Of a stretch of 64,000 nucleotides of DNA, positions 23,497 through 35,085 are shown piece by piece. The DNA is from Apricaphanius iberus. Its lineage: Eukaryota; Chordata; Actinopteri; Cyprinodontiformes; Aphaniidae. Within the stretch, counting starts at the first letter, position 1. Every line of letters starts with the position of its first letter. A program made the translations under genes and the position numbers. The notes beneath the pieces were generated by a model. The model had not been told where the DNA came from. It saw only the letters and a list, made by a program, of their open reading frames with translations, and searched no databases. Location: NCBI GenBank assembly GCA_028564705.1, contig JAPXFQ010002662.1, positions 496,001 to 560,000 on the forward strand. Reading direction: 5' to 3'.

Positions 23497-24838
23497 TAAA
23501 GACCAGAAGACAGATTTGTTTGTTGTGACTATCAGATATGATGAGATTGAACAACAGAAAAAAAATAAATCATAACTGTAACTCAGAAGAATATGCAATA
23601 TGTTTCAATTAAACCATATAGAACATAGCATATCTTATTTAGTGTGTATATTATTTATTAGTGGTGTAGCAGTACATACATTCATATACAGAAACTCTGG
23701 CTATGTCTGCTTGTACTATTCTATTTATAAGAAGGGAGGGAATCAGTTCTATGCTTTCGTCTTTAAGTTATAAAACAAACCAAAATCAATTACATTTTTG
23801 GAATTGAAAGGATGGAATTCAGGAAATGTTGTTCAATGCTGACCAAAGGAAAAAAAGTCATATGCACATTTATATTTACTTTCTTGAAGTATACTGAAAA
23901 CGTACGAAAGTGTGACTTTAAAACCCCAAATAACGACCGAAACATGCCATTTATGTACCATTAAACCACCTATTATTTGAGTTATGACTAAAAATATGTT
24001 GATTTAGATGTTAAGATTACCCAATATCAATCACAATCGAATATGATCAAAACAGGCAGTAGTGAAACTGACGGTTAGCTGCACAAAACGTGAACTTCAA
24101 CACAGAGAAATGTTGTTAATCTAACAAACAGAAGCTCACATTTCCGCCCAGGCATCCTCAAATAATGGAAAACATAGACAGTGTGTCTATCTTCATAGTG
24201 TGTTCAATATATTACAAACTTTTGTAGCTTTTTCTTTTTATAAAATTAAAACATTTCCTTTGGTCAGATGCACAGAGTGGTGAATTTAAAAACTCAAATC
24301 TTTAAATTGTTTAGCTTTTAATTCATTTTTTTTTAATAAAAGCTTTTACATCCATTAGGCTGAGGCTTTATCTGCCATGTTTGTTTTGAAACGACATGAT
24401 GGAGAAAGCTGACTGTTGAATGCAGTACACACAAATAAGACCCCTCCCTTTTTGCAACCAGGTATCTCTCTCAATATACAGAGGAACGTGGAGAGAAACA
24501 TGAAAACAAAAATCTGCTCAAAGGTTTAACAAATCCAAAAAGCTTAATTAATATATTTTTTAAAATTCAACTGCTATTGATGATGTAACAACTAGACTTA
24601 ACAGGCGTAGTTTCAGCCCACACACATTGTCATTGATTAGATAGTTTTAAGTTTCATCCTCTCAATAATTCACGGTTTATCACATCATCTGGTGCAATTC
24701 TCTTTTTTATGCAACATTTAAGAGATTAAACTACCTTAAACTAAGGGAAATAAATGACCCACAACCAGAAAGAAAACACCATATGCACGATTGGGGAAGA
24801 CCAGTACTCACTCAACAAAATGTATTTAATGAATGCGG
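23497..24838. other. AT-rich DNA, nothing recognised
   Basis: No gene or repeat signature was recognised. Confidence 0.5.
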
Positions 24839-24966
24839 ATGTGATGGACTGGCAACCTGTCCAGGGTGTACCCCGCCTCTCGCCCGTTGACAGCTGGAGA
24901 TAGGCACCAGCCCCCCCGTGACCCCTTGAGGAATAAGCGGTTCAGAAAATGGATGGATGGAATATG
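24839..24966 (+). repeat. 3' end of the dispersed fish repeat or LINE with GGAT tail
   Basis: 'gatggactggcaacctgtcc', 'agggtgtaccccgcctctcg', 'cagctggagataggcaccag' and 'aataagcggttcagaaaatg' lead into a GGATGGATGG tail. The first blocks also occur in the repeat at 18466-18735, so that family and this tail are parts of one element. The ending is analogous to the tail of the intact LINE at 46738. Confidence 0.8.
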
Positions 24967-25585
24967 GATGTATTAAATTGTTGTAAACCGAAGTTGTGCA
25001 AATTGATATTTTTATTTTCTCCAGAAGGCACTCAGGAGGCATGGATGTAGGCTGCAATGATAGCTTAGGCCACTGTATCCAAAGTGTACCAATAACATTT
25101 TTGAGAAGTTATGAAAGTTCAACAATATTTAAACAAAATTTGTTCTTTATCTTTTTCTCATTTCAAAAATTCTCTGGGATCAATAAAGTATTTTTGAATT
25201 TAATCTTTTCAAATGCAAAGACAAACAGACAAAAAATAAAAGTACCAATGGCTTCAGCTTTGAAGAAGGCTAAATTATCTCAAGTTAATCAAATGGAAGT
25301 AATAAGGAACAGCTTTTAGCATTTGATAAACAAGTTATTACAAACACAATATACAAAGACTATGAAGGACTGTGCAAAGCAGTTATAACCTTGAAATATT
25401 AATTAAATGTTTTGTAAAATTAATTACTAAATACAGAAAATGTGTATTCCTCTGTGTCTCAGGATTAAAAAATGAATTAACAATGGTTATTATTAATGAC
25501 TCAAGGATACCTATAATTCACACTCATACAGCTATTTATTAGTAAAATATTTTTTACTCAAAAAGGGGTTCAGTGAAAGTGAAAA

Positions 25586-25586
<1 letters not shown>
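24967..25586. other. AT-rich DNA, nothing recognised
   Basis: No gene or repeat signature was recognised. Confidence 0.5.
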
Positions 25587-25645
<59 letters not shown>

Positions 25646-25712
25646 CCATCCATCCATCCATACATACATACATACATACATACATACATTCATACATACA
25701 TACATACATACA
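25587..25712. repeat. Compound tetranucleotide microsatellite (TCTA/CATC/CATA)
   Basis: About fourteen TCTA units, then four CATC-type units, then roughly fifteen CATA units with one CATT interruption. The change of unit along the array suggests successive point mutation and expansion. It gives a spurious Tyr/Ser/Ile/His repeat protein in one frame. Confidence 0.95.
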
Positions 25713-25997
25713 GTGGTCATTGGGCACCAGTGAAAAATGTATCCATAAAATGTCAAAAACATTATGCCATAATTTGTGAAAGCTTTAAGATTTACCTACA
25801 GCAAAATATTCTGACTATCTTAAGTATAATTAAACACAGATCAGTTTTAGTGCTAACAGTAAGTCAGAGAAGAACTGAGAAAAAATTTGAACTTTTTTTT
25901 TTATCTCAAAAACATTGTCACTCTAACTCTAGTAATGGGCAGAAATCAGATATTCTACACAGCATACCAACCTCAGCTCTCTGAGCATTGATTCTTT

Positions 25998-26820
25998 TCA
26001 ATCAGGTTTCAGTACTCACCACAGCATTGAGATCGTCCTCATCAAAGTGTTCAATGACATCCACATAAATATAGACTGTGGAAAAACCACAGTTCTCAAT
26101 CTGTTGGACCTCCAGCAACACTAGATACCATTGATCTTGATTTACAATTGAAACGATTGGAGTGCTGGGTCCAACTCTGTGCTGTACTGTGCTGGTTTGA
26201 GTCTTACCTTAAGAAAAGGAATAGGTTTTGTTCCAATAGGTAACATTTCATCAGTTGAACAGATATCACTTGTGGGGTGCACCAGGGCTCCATACTGGAG
26301 CCCCTCCTGTTTAATATCTACATCTCCCATTAGCCCAGTTTATAACAAGCAATAAGATTAGTTACCATAACCACGCTGATGATGCTCAGCTGTGTCATCA
26401 GTTATAATGCTAACAGGTGACTTTGATCCCATCCAAATGTTAAGAAAATGCAATGAGTGAATAAATAAATGGATGTGCCAATATTTTATTTAGTTGAATA
26501 AAAACAAGTAGATCACATCAGCCCATGTCTAAACTCCTTACACTGGTTCCCTATAGCTCAGAGAATAGACTTCAAAGTTTTCCTACTAGTTAATGTCATA
26601 TTAATGTTGTAGATTACATTACACCATCCTCCAAGACCACTCCATTCCTCTAACTCCAGTCTTCTGATCATCATTAGATTTGAAACCAAACATGGTGAAG
26701 CAGCTTTCAGTTTCTATACTCCTCTAAACTGGTACAGACTTCCACCGCAAAGCTCCTGAGACACTGAGTTCTTTTAAAGTCTAAAATCTCCATCTGTTTA
26801 GATCAGCCTTTGCTTCATTT
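25998..26820 (+). mobile_element. Rex1-like LINE fragment with reverse-transcriptase remnants
   Basis: Frame pieces read 'QSGFSTHHSIEIVLIKVFND' (RT block with the FRPG-type loop), then 'CGVHQGSILEPLLFNIYI' (the PQGS block) and 'YHNHADDAQLC' (catalytic A-D-D box, YADD-type with H for Y) near 26355-26395. Stops and shifts lie between them. About 26450-26515 a jump leads directly to the C-terminal part ('ctaaactccttacactggtt' onward), so a few hundred bases are deleted. The remaining 3' part runs parallel to the fragments at 36450-37215 and 40955-41720. The copy is dead. Confidence 0.85.
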
Positions 26821-27544
26821 ATTATTAAGAGCTGGAATGTTATAAAATTAGTATGTTTTAAATCTTAACTGCCTTAAAACAAAGCAGGAGGTTTTATCCT
26901 TACATTTTTCCTTTTTCTACTCCTCCTTAAGACAATACTATAACTAAGAGCTGCTTTTAAGATATTACAAATGTAATATCATTCCAAAGTTGAATCCCCT
27001 CTTAAGATTCATCTGTATGCAATAATTAGAAACATGTAATTGCTCAACACAGCAAACAGTATGCTGAGGCCTTACCAATATGGAAGACTTCCTTATCAAT
27101 TAACCACCCCTAGTTCATCTTTGAAGAGGGACTAGGCTAAGCAATATGATAATATATTTATTATATACATGCTTTTCTCTTTCTTCTTCTTTTTTTATTA
27201 AGAACAAACTTTGTCCAAACAGTCGTGGTGGCTTTTTTTCAGTAAAAAAGGACTCTTTTGAGGATTTTCCAAGCTACTAAGTAATCATGTTTGGGCTCTC
27301 TGTGTTATATAAAACAAGATAGTTATTCCAAAAATAGTTCTGATGTGGAAAGTTACCCTGATCATTATAGGATATTTGACTACAAATAAGGAACATCCAC
27401 ACTGGCGAGTCAGAATAATCAGAGAGAAATGGGTAGCATGCAATGGCAGATGGGATCTTCAGGTGCAAACAAGAGAAAGTAACAGAAGCATAACAAGTTA
27501 ACTGGCACCCTTGATTTAAATATCCTGAAAAGTCATTTTATTTG
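26821..27544. other. AT-rich DNA, possibly partly Rex1-type 3' UTR
   Basis: 'acagtcgtggtggctttttt' near 27220 resembles the Rex1 UTR block 'ggtcgtggcagatggc', so the LINE may extend to about 27260 in diverged form. The remainder is unrecognised. Confidence 0.35.
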
Positions 27545-27615
27545 CAAGGTAAACTTATTTGTATAGCACACTTTCAGCAAGAAGGCAATTCAATGTGCTC
27601 TGGGTGATTAGTGGA
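27545..27615 (-). mobile_element. LINE or SINE tail fragment
   Basis: 'cttatttgtatagcacactt' followed by 'tcagcaagaaggcaattcaa' is the reverse complement of the tail type seen at 23430-23496. Confidence 0.55.
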
Positions 27616-29620
27616 AAAATAAAAGCAGCAAAAAATAAAATGTAAGCAGAAAACATCTTTAGAAACATAAAGAACTTTAACCATTGTGTTGTCCATAAAG
27701 AGTTTCGATACATTTTCAAATATGTGGGTAAAACTGGAAGTTTTGTATCCTTTGTGTTATAATAATAAAACAGAGATTGAAAGTTCTCATTTGAGTTAAA
27801 GAGGTCATGTTTTCAAAATTACCCAGAGCTAAGGATGACTAAAGATTTCGGATTATCATTGAGAAGAATAATGAAAATTGGAACAGTTATAGAACTGAAA
27901 GTTTGTCACCACAGATCAATTCAGTGAAGAAACCACCAGTGACGCAAAGAACAAATACTTTAGCTGAAATTAACCCACCAATGAATAAAATAAAATAAAA
28001 AACATGGAGTGAACAAGAAATCCATACGTCTAAATGGAGCAAATCACGGTGTAGTTTTACTGAAAATGTTGATCCTGTTAAAAGTTATATTTTTCATTTT
28101 GGAAAGTCAAATCACATGAAAGTTTATTTATACAGCACTTTACACAGCCCAGAGAGTGACAAAAGGTACTTCCGGGTCAAATCTGCCTTTTTTTGGAACA
28201 CCCCTTCTATGTACTTATACATATTGTACATCATTGGAAAGCTAAGATTATTGTATTTCCATTGATATATGCCAATTAAGGACACATAACTGAAAGAAAA
28301 AATACTGTGCAACTCAAAGCGTCATGTCATTGCAAGAGAAGAGCCATCTCCAACAAAAATTGTGTTTTTAAATCAACAAGGGTCAATTTGATGTGTTCCA
28401 ATAAAAAACTTGTTCAACAACAAGTCTCACATCCACAATCCAACATAATCTGTCACTGAAAACTTTAGTAATTTCCTTCCTTGAGTGTATATCTCACAAT
28501 GTCTTCATCCCAGCTACCATCAGCATGCTCATATTAGCCTAAAAAATACATTAAAAATCCAATGGGTGAAGAGTTATCCCCTCTGCTGTGGCAAAATCTA
28601 TAAGTATTGCCTATTGCGTGAAGAGTGCCATCCACTATTTTTATGTATGTGGCTTGAACCCAATGCGGCACATTAATGTGGTGGTTGATGCATCAAATGA
28701 CCAATTAAATTCTGTAAATGCAGATATCTCACATGAGGGTCGGGCTTTTCTCAGGGCTTGTAACTACCATGAATTGAAGGACTTATCCCAACATAGAGGT
28801 TACACACCAGCAGTGTGGCAAAGCACAATTCTAAAACAAAAACAGCATAGAGAAAGCTGTGGAGCTTCGTTTGAGAAGCAATTAATGCTTCTGGGAAGTT
28901 GTTTTTTTAATCCAAGGATATTGACGTGTCATAAATTTCCACTACATTTGATGTCTCTTCTAGCAGACTTTTGCCACACCTGTACCTTTTGTTAGAAAGA
29001 AAATGTCTTAAATACTCATTTGGTGGTTTATTAGAGTCAGATCGGGTATGGGCAAAGTTAATGCTTCAGGCTATAGACCTAGTTTGTTGTTCCAGTCTAT
29101 CACTCTATGCTAAAGTCACTTATATTTTAATAGGCGGGCATCAAATTGAAAGCTGGTGTATTTGAGGAAGAGAAGGAAGAGAGATATTTTTTTTTATTCA
29201 ACTGGCCCCTCCAAAAACATTTGACGGGTGGGGAGGGCTATGCTGCATTGAATACTAATTGCACCGACTATGGAGCACCGTTCTAGTGAAATGATCTGGG
29301 CCTGATGCTGGGCTGACCAATCACAGATGCATGCTCTCCATCTCGTTCAATGAGTGAATCAACCACCTAAATATGAAAGTGCGATTGTCCGGTGAGTCAG
29401 ACAACCGGATGGTCCAGTCGTTGGATTCGTACCAAGCCATGGTATTGATTGAGGTTTTTAGACAAATGTGACAGAAACACTTTATTTTATTTGTTTTTTT
29501 ATAATCTCCACAAAATATTTGTTGTTATGCTGTGTTAAAAAGTTGTTAAGGTGAATGAAAAACGCTAGCCTGTTTGGGAAATTCAGTACAGTAGCTTTAA
29601 TTTTACAGTTTGAGGCACTT
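27616..29620. other. AT-rich DNA with an unassigned 135-codon frame
   Basis: The frame at 28588-28995 has no recognisable family, splice context or promoter. 'gtttatttatacagcacttt' at about 28122 is another tail-like scrap. The segment at 29180-29440 is closer to 45% GC and is unexplained. Confidence 0.4.
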
Positions 29621-29692
29621 TTTGACAACGTCAAAGCACGTCAACATTGGTTGGAAGAAATGCGTTATATAAATAAAGATTGATTGACTTTG
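29621..29692 (+). mobile_element. LINE or SINE tail with ATTGATTGA end
   Basis: 'gaagaaatgcgttatataaa' followed by 'taaagattgattgactttga' is the familiar fish tail AAATGCGCTATATAAATAAAGATTGATTGATTGA. About 70 bp are recognisable. Confidence 0.55.
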
Positions 29693-29754
29693 ATCACATC
29701 TAGTTTTACATGAGGACTCTACAAATGATACTATTGTTTACCCAGTATGGTAAA

Positions 29755-30024
29755 TACACTGAACTTACATGGCACTTTTTTAGTCATACTGACCATTCAA
29801 AACACTTTACACTGGAGCCACATTCACCCATTCAATCTCACAAATCAATATACAATGAAACATATAAGAGAAATACAATGTTCCGTGTATAAACACATTT
29901 ATATACCTAAATGGTGATCAGTAGCAACTTGGGGTTAAATAGCCTACCCATCCCAATGGCACATTGGCATGTGAAAGCTGGAATTGAACCATGCTAACTA
30001 CTCTGCTCAACGAGCCACATTGGC
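29755..30024 (-). repeat. tRNA-like dispersed repeat (copy 1)
   Basis: 'catactgaccattcaaaaca', 'ctttacactggagccacatt', 'cacccattcaatctcaca', 'gcaacttggggttaaatagc', 'gaattgaaccatgctaacta' and 'gagccacattggcccc' are the reverse complement, in order, of the repeat at 52000-52242. On the minus strand the head has a GGTTCAATTCC-type B box, so a tRNA-derived SINE is likely. Confidence 0.7.
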
Positions 30025-32329
30025 CCCAGACACCATGTATAGATAACTGTGAATCAGAATTCACCAAGCATTTGATTGTTCACCCACTCATAAGGAACGT
30101 CAGCTGGGTTAAGACTGTGGTGGAAAAGGTTAGTTTTATCCTACTGATAATGAGTTGTTGCAATGGCAATCCTATTGACAATGATAGTATTAACTTTGAC
30201 CTTAGTGGAGGCAAGACATTCTGTATTTTATAGTTTTTCCAAGAACTCCTGCATAAGTATAATTCAGTCTTGGGGTGATTTTGTTACAACATCCACTCCC
30301 AAGAGGGTTCATCACTATTCTATGTCTATTTGTGGATAATGGCTCTTACAGTGGAGTCGCAGCTTGATAATATTGATGATGTGAATATTTGAAACACATT
30401 TTAAAACAGGAATCTACAAACACTTTTTTTAACAGTACCATAAGTCCATTACTATATCTCCCTCGGTGCTAAACAAGTTCAATCATTTGTTCCATTTTTA
30501 TTTCCAAGTTATGATAACTTCTGCTTTTCTCGTTCAGGATAATGTTATAGCTTACCTTTTTTTAATAAAATTTCACACACGCCTTGCCAGTTGTCGTATG
30601 GTTGACTGGGTGATGAGTCCTCGCCTGTCTGCAAAAGACAATCACACACATACTTACAACTGCAGCAGCACTTCATGTCCATCAGAGCAAATTTTACGTT
30701 ACTCATGTCAATTAGAAGTTTCTTTGTTGTTGTTGCATCTTATCTGTGTCATAATACCTTGCATTTTCAGGTGCCTAGCACATAACTACTGATTTGGTGG
30801 AATGCAGCCATGTCAGCATGTAGTATTTGGGGTAATTCTCTAAGATTTCACGGTAGTCGAAAGCGAGTGGAATTTGAGGAGTAAGGAAGGTGGAGAGAAG
30901 AGAGAAAACACTCAAGATTCTTGCTTTATTCCCTCCAAACTTGTAATGTAGGTTTGATTAGCAGGCATGTAACGTACTTTACCCCCATGGCTGGAGACAG
31001 AGGAGAGGGAGGTGGAGGGCAAGAGGCGAGGGATGGAGGCAGAGGTATAGCAGGAAGGAGGAGGAGTGGATATAGGCTGCCATCTCAGCAGGTCTCCTCA
31101 TCTCCCCTCCTCCTCCCGCGCCTCCTACATTTTATTTCTCTTAGTCTTCAAAACAAGACACAAGTCCCCCCCCATTTAAAACCTAACATCACCTCCTCTG
31201 TCTATGCACACACTAAACCTTAATGCCCTGTCCCCATCACTACCTCCTCCCCTCCTATGGCTGCACCATGCTGTGTAAGTGCTGGGTGCGGGTGGGGTTG
31301 GAGGAGGTTGGAGGTCACAAGCAGGAAGAGTTTTTTTTTTTTTGGTTGGTGGGAAGGGTGGGGGGGTAAGTTCCTCCCCCACTAACAAGTTGGATGTCTG
31401 CATGCAGGAAGTTGTTTGTGCACCAACACAATGCAAGTTTGTTTGAATCCAGCAAGGAAAAGTCGGCGGTGTTGACGCTCAGCTGCTTTTAGGGTTAAAG
31501 GCTAACGAAAGTGTTGAGGCAGCATCAGCCGGTTTTAGGAGGAGCCGGTTCTCACTTTCAGGAGAGCAGAAACTAAAATAAAAGTTAAAAAAAATAAATT
31601 ATTAATATTTTAGCATGAACAAACTTCAAACGCCCAAAAGCTTCCTAATATTTTTAACCTTGTACATGTTATCTGAAGCCTTCAGCTCCATTGGAAGATA
31701 GCTTTCTTTGTAGAAAACAAATTCATTAGGAAATATGTTTTTTAACAAAATCATCCTTAAAAACTTCCACAAAAAATACAAATAGATTTAAATATAGTGT
31801 GACCTAGAGAACCTATTCTCTGAACCACTTTTCAACATGCAAAAGACTGAAAAAACATACCAGTAAAGTAATTCCATGACATATGTCAGCTAAATGCTGC
31901 AAAAACTATCCACCTGAATCGAACAAATTCACAGTGAAAGCAATAATTAAAAAGTTTGCAATCAAAACTTTGACAAAAATGGCTGTTGGAGGACCCAATT
32001 TTATTATTTTCCCAATTTGAGATTACGTTTTAGCAAAAAAAAAGATGTATTTACATTAAGGTTTATGTTTCTGTGTGTAAAAAGGGTGCCACTAAATGTG
32101 GAGGAAACTTCTGTAAATGTGTTTGTTATCATCATCATCATTATCACATCATCATTGCACTTGTAGTTGAATAATAATTTCAAGATTAATTATTTTTAGC
32201 GGTTAGTAATTATTATTAAAAACAGCTGAGGAATATTCCAAAATGTTCGAGAATCATTGACTTTTGATCTACACTGATGCAACTGGAGGACTTAGCGGTA
32301 TTTTATTTTTTAATAAGCTGGAGCTGATA
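30025..32329. other. Non-coding DNA with strand-asymmetric purine and pyrimidine tracts
   Basis: 30980-31075 is purine-rich on the plus strand and 31085-31130 is its pyrimidine-rich counterpart. 31285-31375 is G-rich with several runs of three or more G. No coding signature was recognised. 31560-32330 is AT-rich. Confidence 0.5.
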
Positions 32330-32737
32330 TAACACTCACTCACAAAGGCAGCAGAAGGCATTAGAGACAGAGAGATCTACATCTCTACGGAATTCTGCCA
32401 TATCACAGTTCAAAATCTCTGCGATCTGCTGATCAGGGACTACTGCTGGTTTCCAAATGCAATTTGAAAACCAAAGGAGATAGAGCATTCACGATTGTGG
32501 CACCTACCCAGTGGAACACCTTGCATTTACAGTTACGTTTTGTGATCTCTGAGGAGCTTTTTAGGAAACAACTTAAGACACACTCGTTTAAACTGGCTTT
32601 TTATCAATAACTTTGTTCTGTTTTATTCTATTTTATTATGTTTTATTTTTGTACAGCACTTTGTGATATATATCTTGAAAAGTGCTGTGTAAAAAAAAGT
32701 ATTATTATTATTATCATTATTATTATTATTATTACAA
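32330..32737 (+). mobile_element. L2-like LINE 3' end with (ATT)n tail
   Basis: The translation continues 'GNLKTKGDRAFTIVAPTQWN' and then 'TLHLQLRFVISEELFRKQLK' before a stop, which is the C-terminus of L2/CR1-group reverse transcriptases ('..GDRAFSVAAPKLWNSLP..'). It is followed by 'tgtacagcactttgtgatat', 'gaaaagtgctgtgtaaaa' and an ATTATTATT tail at 32700-32734. The remaining coding part is short (about 80 codons) and 5'-truncated. Confidence 0.85.
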
Positions 32738-34061
32738 ATTTTCCATCCATGCAATGACAAAACAATCTAAAATCCTTTAGAAAGCCATTTGAATTTAAAA
32801 GCTAACCTAACACAGCCTTTAAAAAATATCCTTGCACTTTAAAGTTAAATATAAAACTTGTCTGCAAATCAGATCCAATAACTTCACAATACAATCAAAC
32901 AAGGAGATTTTCATTGTCCCTCCCATCAGGAGTTGATCAGCGCTCTTCGCTCCCCCTCTTCCTCGCTGTGCTGTCAGCTCAGGCAGTGAACAGGACAACA
33001 TTAATGTGTGGAGACACCTGACAAGCCTGCTGGCCTTTACAGCTCAGCGTAATCACTCTAGACCCAAACCCATTGGGAATTAAACCCGCAAAACCAAACA
33101 GTCACTGTGGGAGCTGGCTGGAGTCTGCGAGAGGCAGCTTATGGAGAGGATGTTACCGAAGGCGTGTCACTGAAAGAGCGTCGTTAGAAGGAGAGAAGAG
33201 TCTAGACATTCAAGTTTCTGATTTCTCGCTGTAACTTTGACCAGCTACAATAAAAATATTTTGAGTTTTGCACCTCCAGATAAAGACAGGGACTTCGAAA
33301 GCATTGCCACATAACAACTTAACGAACTGCCAGAGGTCAAAAGTCACATAGAAAATGTCTCTGCACAATGTTTGAACTAACATTAAAGCTCTTTTTCACC
33401 CCTCAGAATACTGTAGTAATTCAAAATTAATGGGGATTTTCCAGTGTTTAAAGTACAGTAGCTTGTTAACTCCAGTATCTGTTAAGCCACACAGGGCCCC
33501 TCGCCACTCTGCTCCTCTCTCCAGATGCCCTCATTAATTTTAGATTGGCTCTAAATGAGTCTCCTTCATCGCGCCCGAGGTTTTCTAAATTAGATTCATT
33601 TATATTTAAATTGTGAAACAGGCGTGGTTAATGAGAGAATCGTTATTTTGGGGGGGTTATTTCAGATAGGCTGATAGTTTGGCAGCTCGTGGCTGTGCGA
33701 ACTTAAATCAACATAAAAGGTACATGTTCACTGTTTCAGCGTCTAGCTATTCTTTCTTTTTAGATTTTAAGGAATACCAAGGAGAATAAAGAAGAAAAAA
33801 CAATATCTACATGGGTCAAATCAGGCTCCAATAATCATTTAGAAAATACTTATTTAGGAGGTGAGCTGATGTTGAAATTCAGCCTGTGAGTTTGGTTCAG
33901 AGAGACCTTTTATCTGATCACATAAAGGATGCCATAAGGAACCATAATTTTAACAAAAACACTTTTGTTTGTAAAATAAAAACATAACACGGTTATCGTA
34001 CTACCAATTATATTAATAAAATGTTTGACATATTAGTAATAATGTTTTTAAGTCATCATGA
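32738..34061. other. Non-coding DNA; possible conserved element near 33.5 kb
   Basis: No repeat was recognised. 33490-33640 is compositionally balanced, with homeodomain-like TTAATTT / AATTAG / TAATGAG words, unlike the low-complexity AT-rich flanks. Whether it is conserved cannot be told from one genome. Confidence 0.4.
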
Positions 34062-34230
34062 CCAGAGGTGGGTGGTAAACTAATTACATTTACTAGAAGT
34101 TTCTTTGGAAAAAAATTACTTTTAGAAGCACTCTACTTTTGACTTAGGTAATATTATTATGAAGTATCACTACCCTCTTGGTAATCCACCTACAGCGAGT
34201 AATTTCACAGTTCAAAACAAACGTGTTTTC
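34062..34230. repeat. Fragment of 'gaggtgggt...taattacatttac' DNA element
   Basis: 'ccagaggtgggtggtaaact', 'aattacatttactagaagtt' and 'acttttgacttaggtaatat' match the start of a DNA element common in fish (GAGGTGGGTAGTAACGAGTTACATTTACTC). A longer relative with poorly preserved ends lies at 39540-40178. Confidence 0.6.
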
Positions 34231-35083
34231 AACCAAAAACTGCACCAGACAAGGGCACAATCCTATAGATAATGTTTAAAGGTCTCATTCACTGAGCGTT
34301 GAAGAGTGATATAATTTGCTATAACACTGAGAACTGTGGAATAATGTATCGAGCACATAAAAACAACCCTTGTTTGTTTCCCCTGTTGACACCTAATTTA
34401 AAATTCCTAAAACTAACGCGCCATTTCCGCCACATTTGTGTGGTTTCCAGCACCACATGTGCTAAAAACCACATTACAAGACTCAAACATGTTGACCTAA
34501 CAGGTGCCTCGATCAACACACGCAGCAGGATGCCTCTTAACCTAAACTGCTGAAAGTGTGTTGAAAATGCCACATCTGAGAAGAAGAACAACAGAGCTCC
34601 ACAATCCCATCAACCCACTCATAAGAAAGAAAAAAAGCCAAATCACACAGTGCTTTACAGCAGTACGTCTCCTCACAAGGCTCCTTACAGCTATCGGCGT
34701 CCTATAGCAACCCCCTAGCTTCCCCACCGTCAGGAATTTGACTGTTAGGAATCTAAGTGCCAGGCGTTTAAAACCTGAGGAATGCTATTGTTCTGGTCAC
34801 AGCTGCACTGCCACTGGCCCGGCTACTGCTGCTGCTACTGTGTGTGGGGAGGGTTGAGGAGAGTCGCGATGAGGAGGAAGGAGGGTGGGAGGAATCAAAG
34901 GTGTGAAAAAGACAACTTTTATGTGTTTCCAGCACTCTGCCGTCTATGACAAAGCAGTGAATAGTTGACAGCAAGTTGACACATTCCTCCTGGCCTGGAC
35001 ATTTTGGAGAGCCCTCCTCATTGTCCCTCCCCTTACCTCCCCCTTTATATCCCTTTCTTATTTAAGATCATGCTTTCAGCTGA
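34231..35083. other. Non-coding DNA, nothing recognised
   Basis: Moderate GC and overlapping open frames on both strands, none resembling a known protein. Confidence 0.5.
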
Positions 35084-35085
35084 TA

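Noticed and set aside
25587..25712. Tetranucleotide array as a CRISPR-like or structured repeat system
   Set aside because: Simple slippage microsatellite: four-base units, no spacers and a eukaryotic context.
28588..28995. 135-codon plus-strand frame as a host gene or exon
   Set aside because: No family resemblance, no supporting splice or promoter context, and an ordinary length for chance in this composition.
34231..35083. Frames at 34299-34974 as part of a gene
   Set aside because: Overlapping frames on both strands with no conserved pattern, and no start, splice or polyadenylation context that I could defend.
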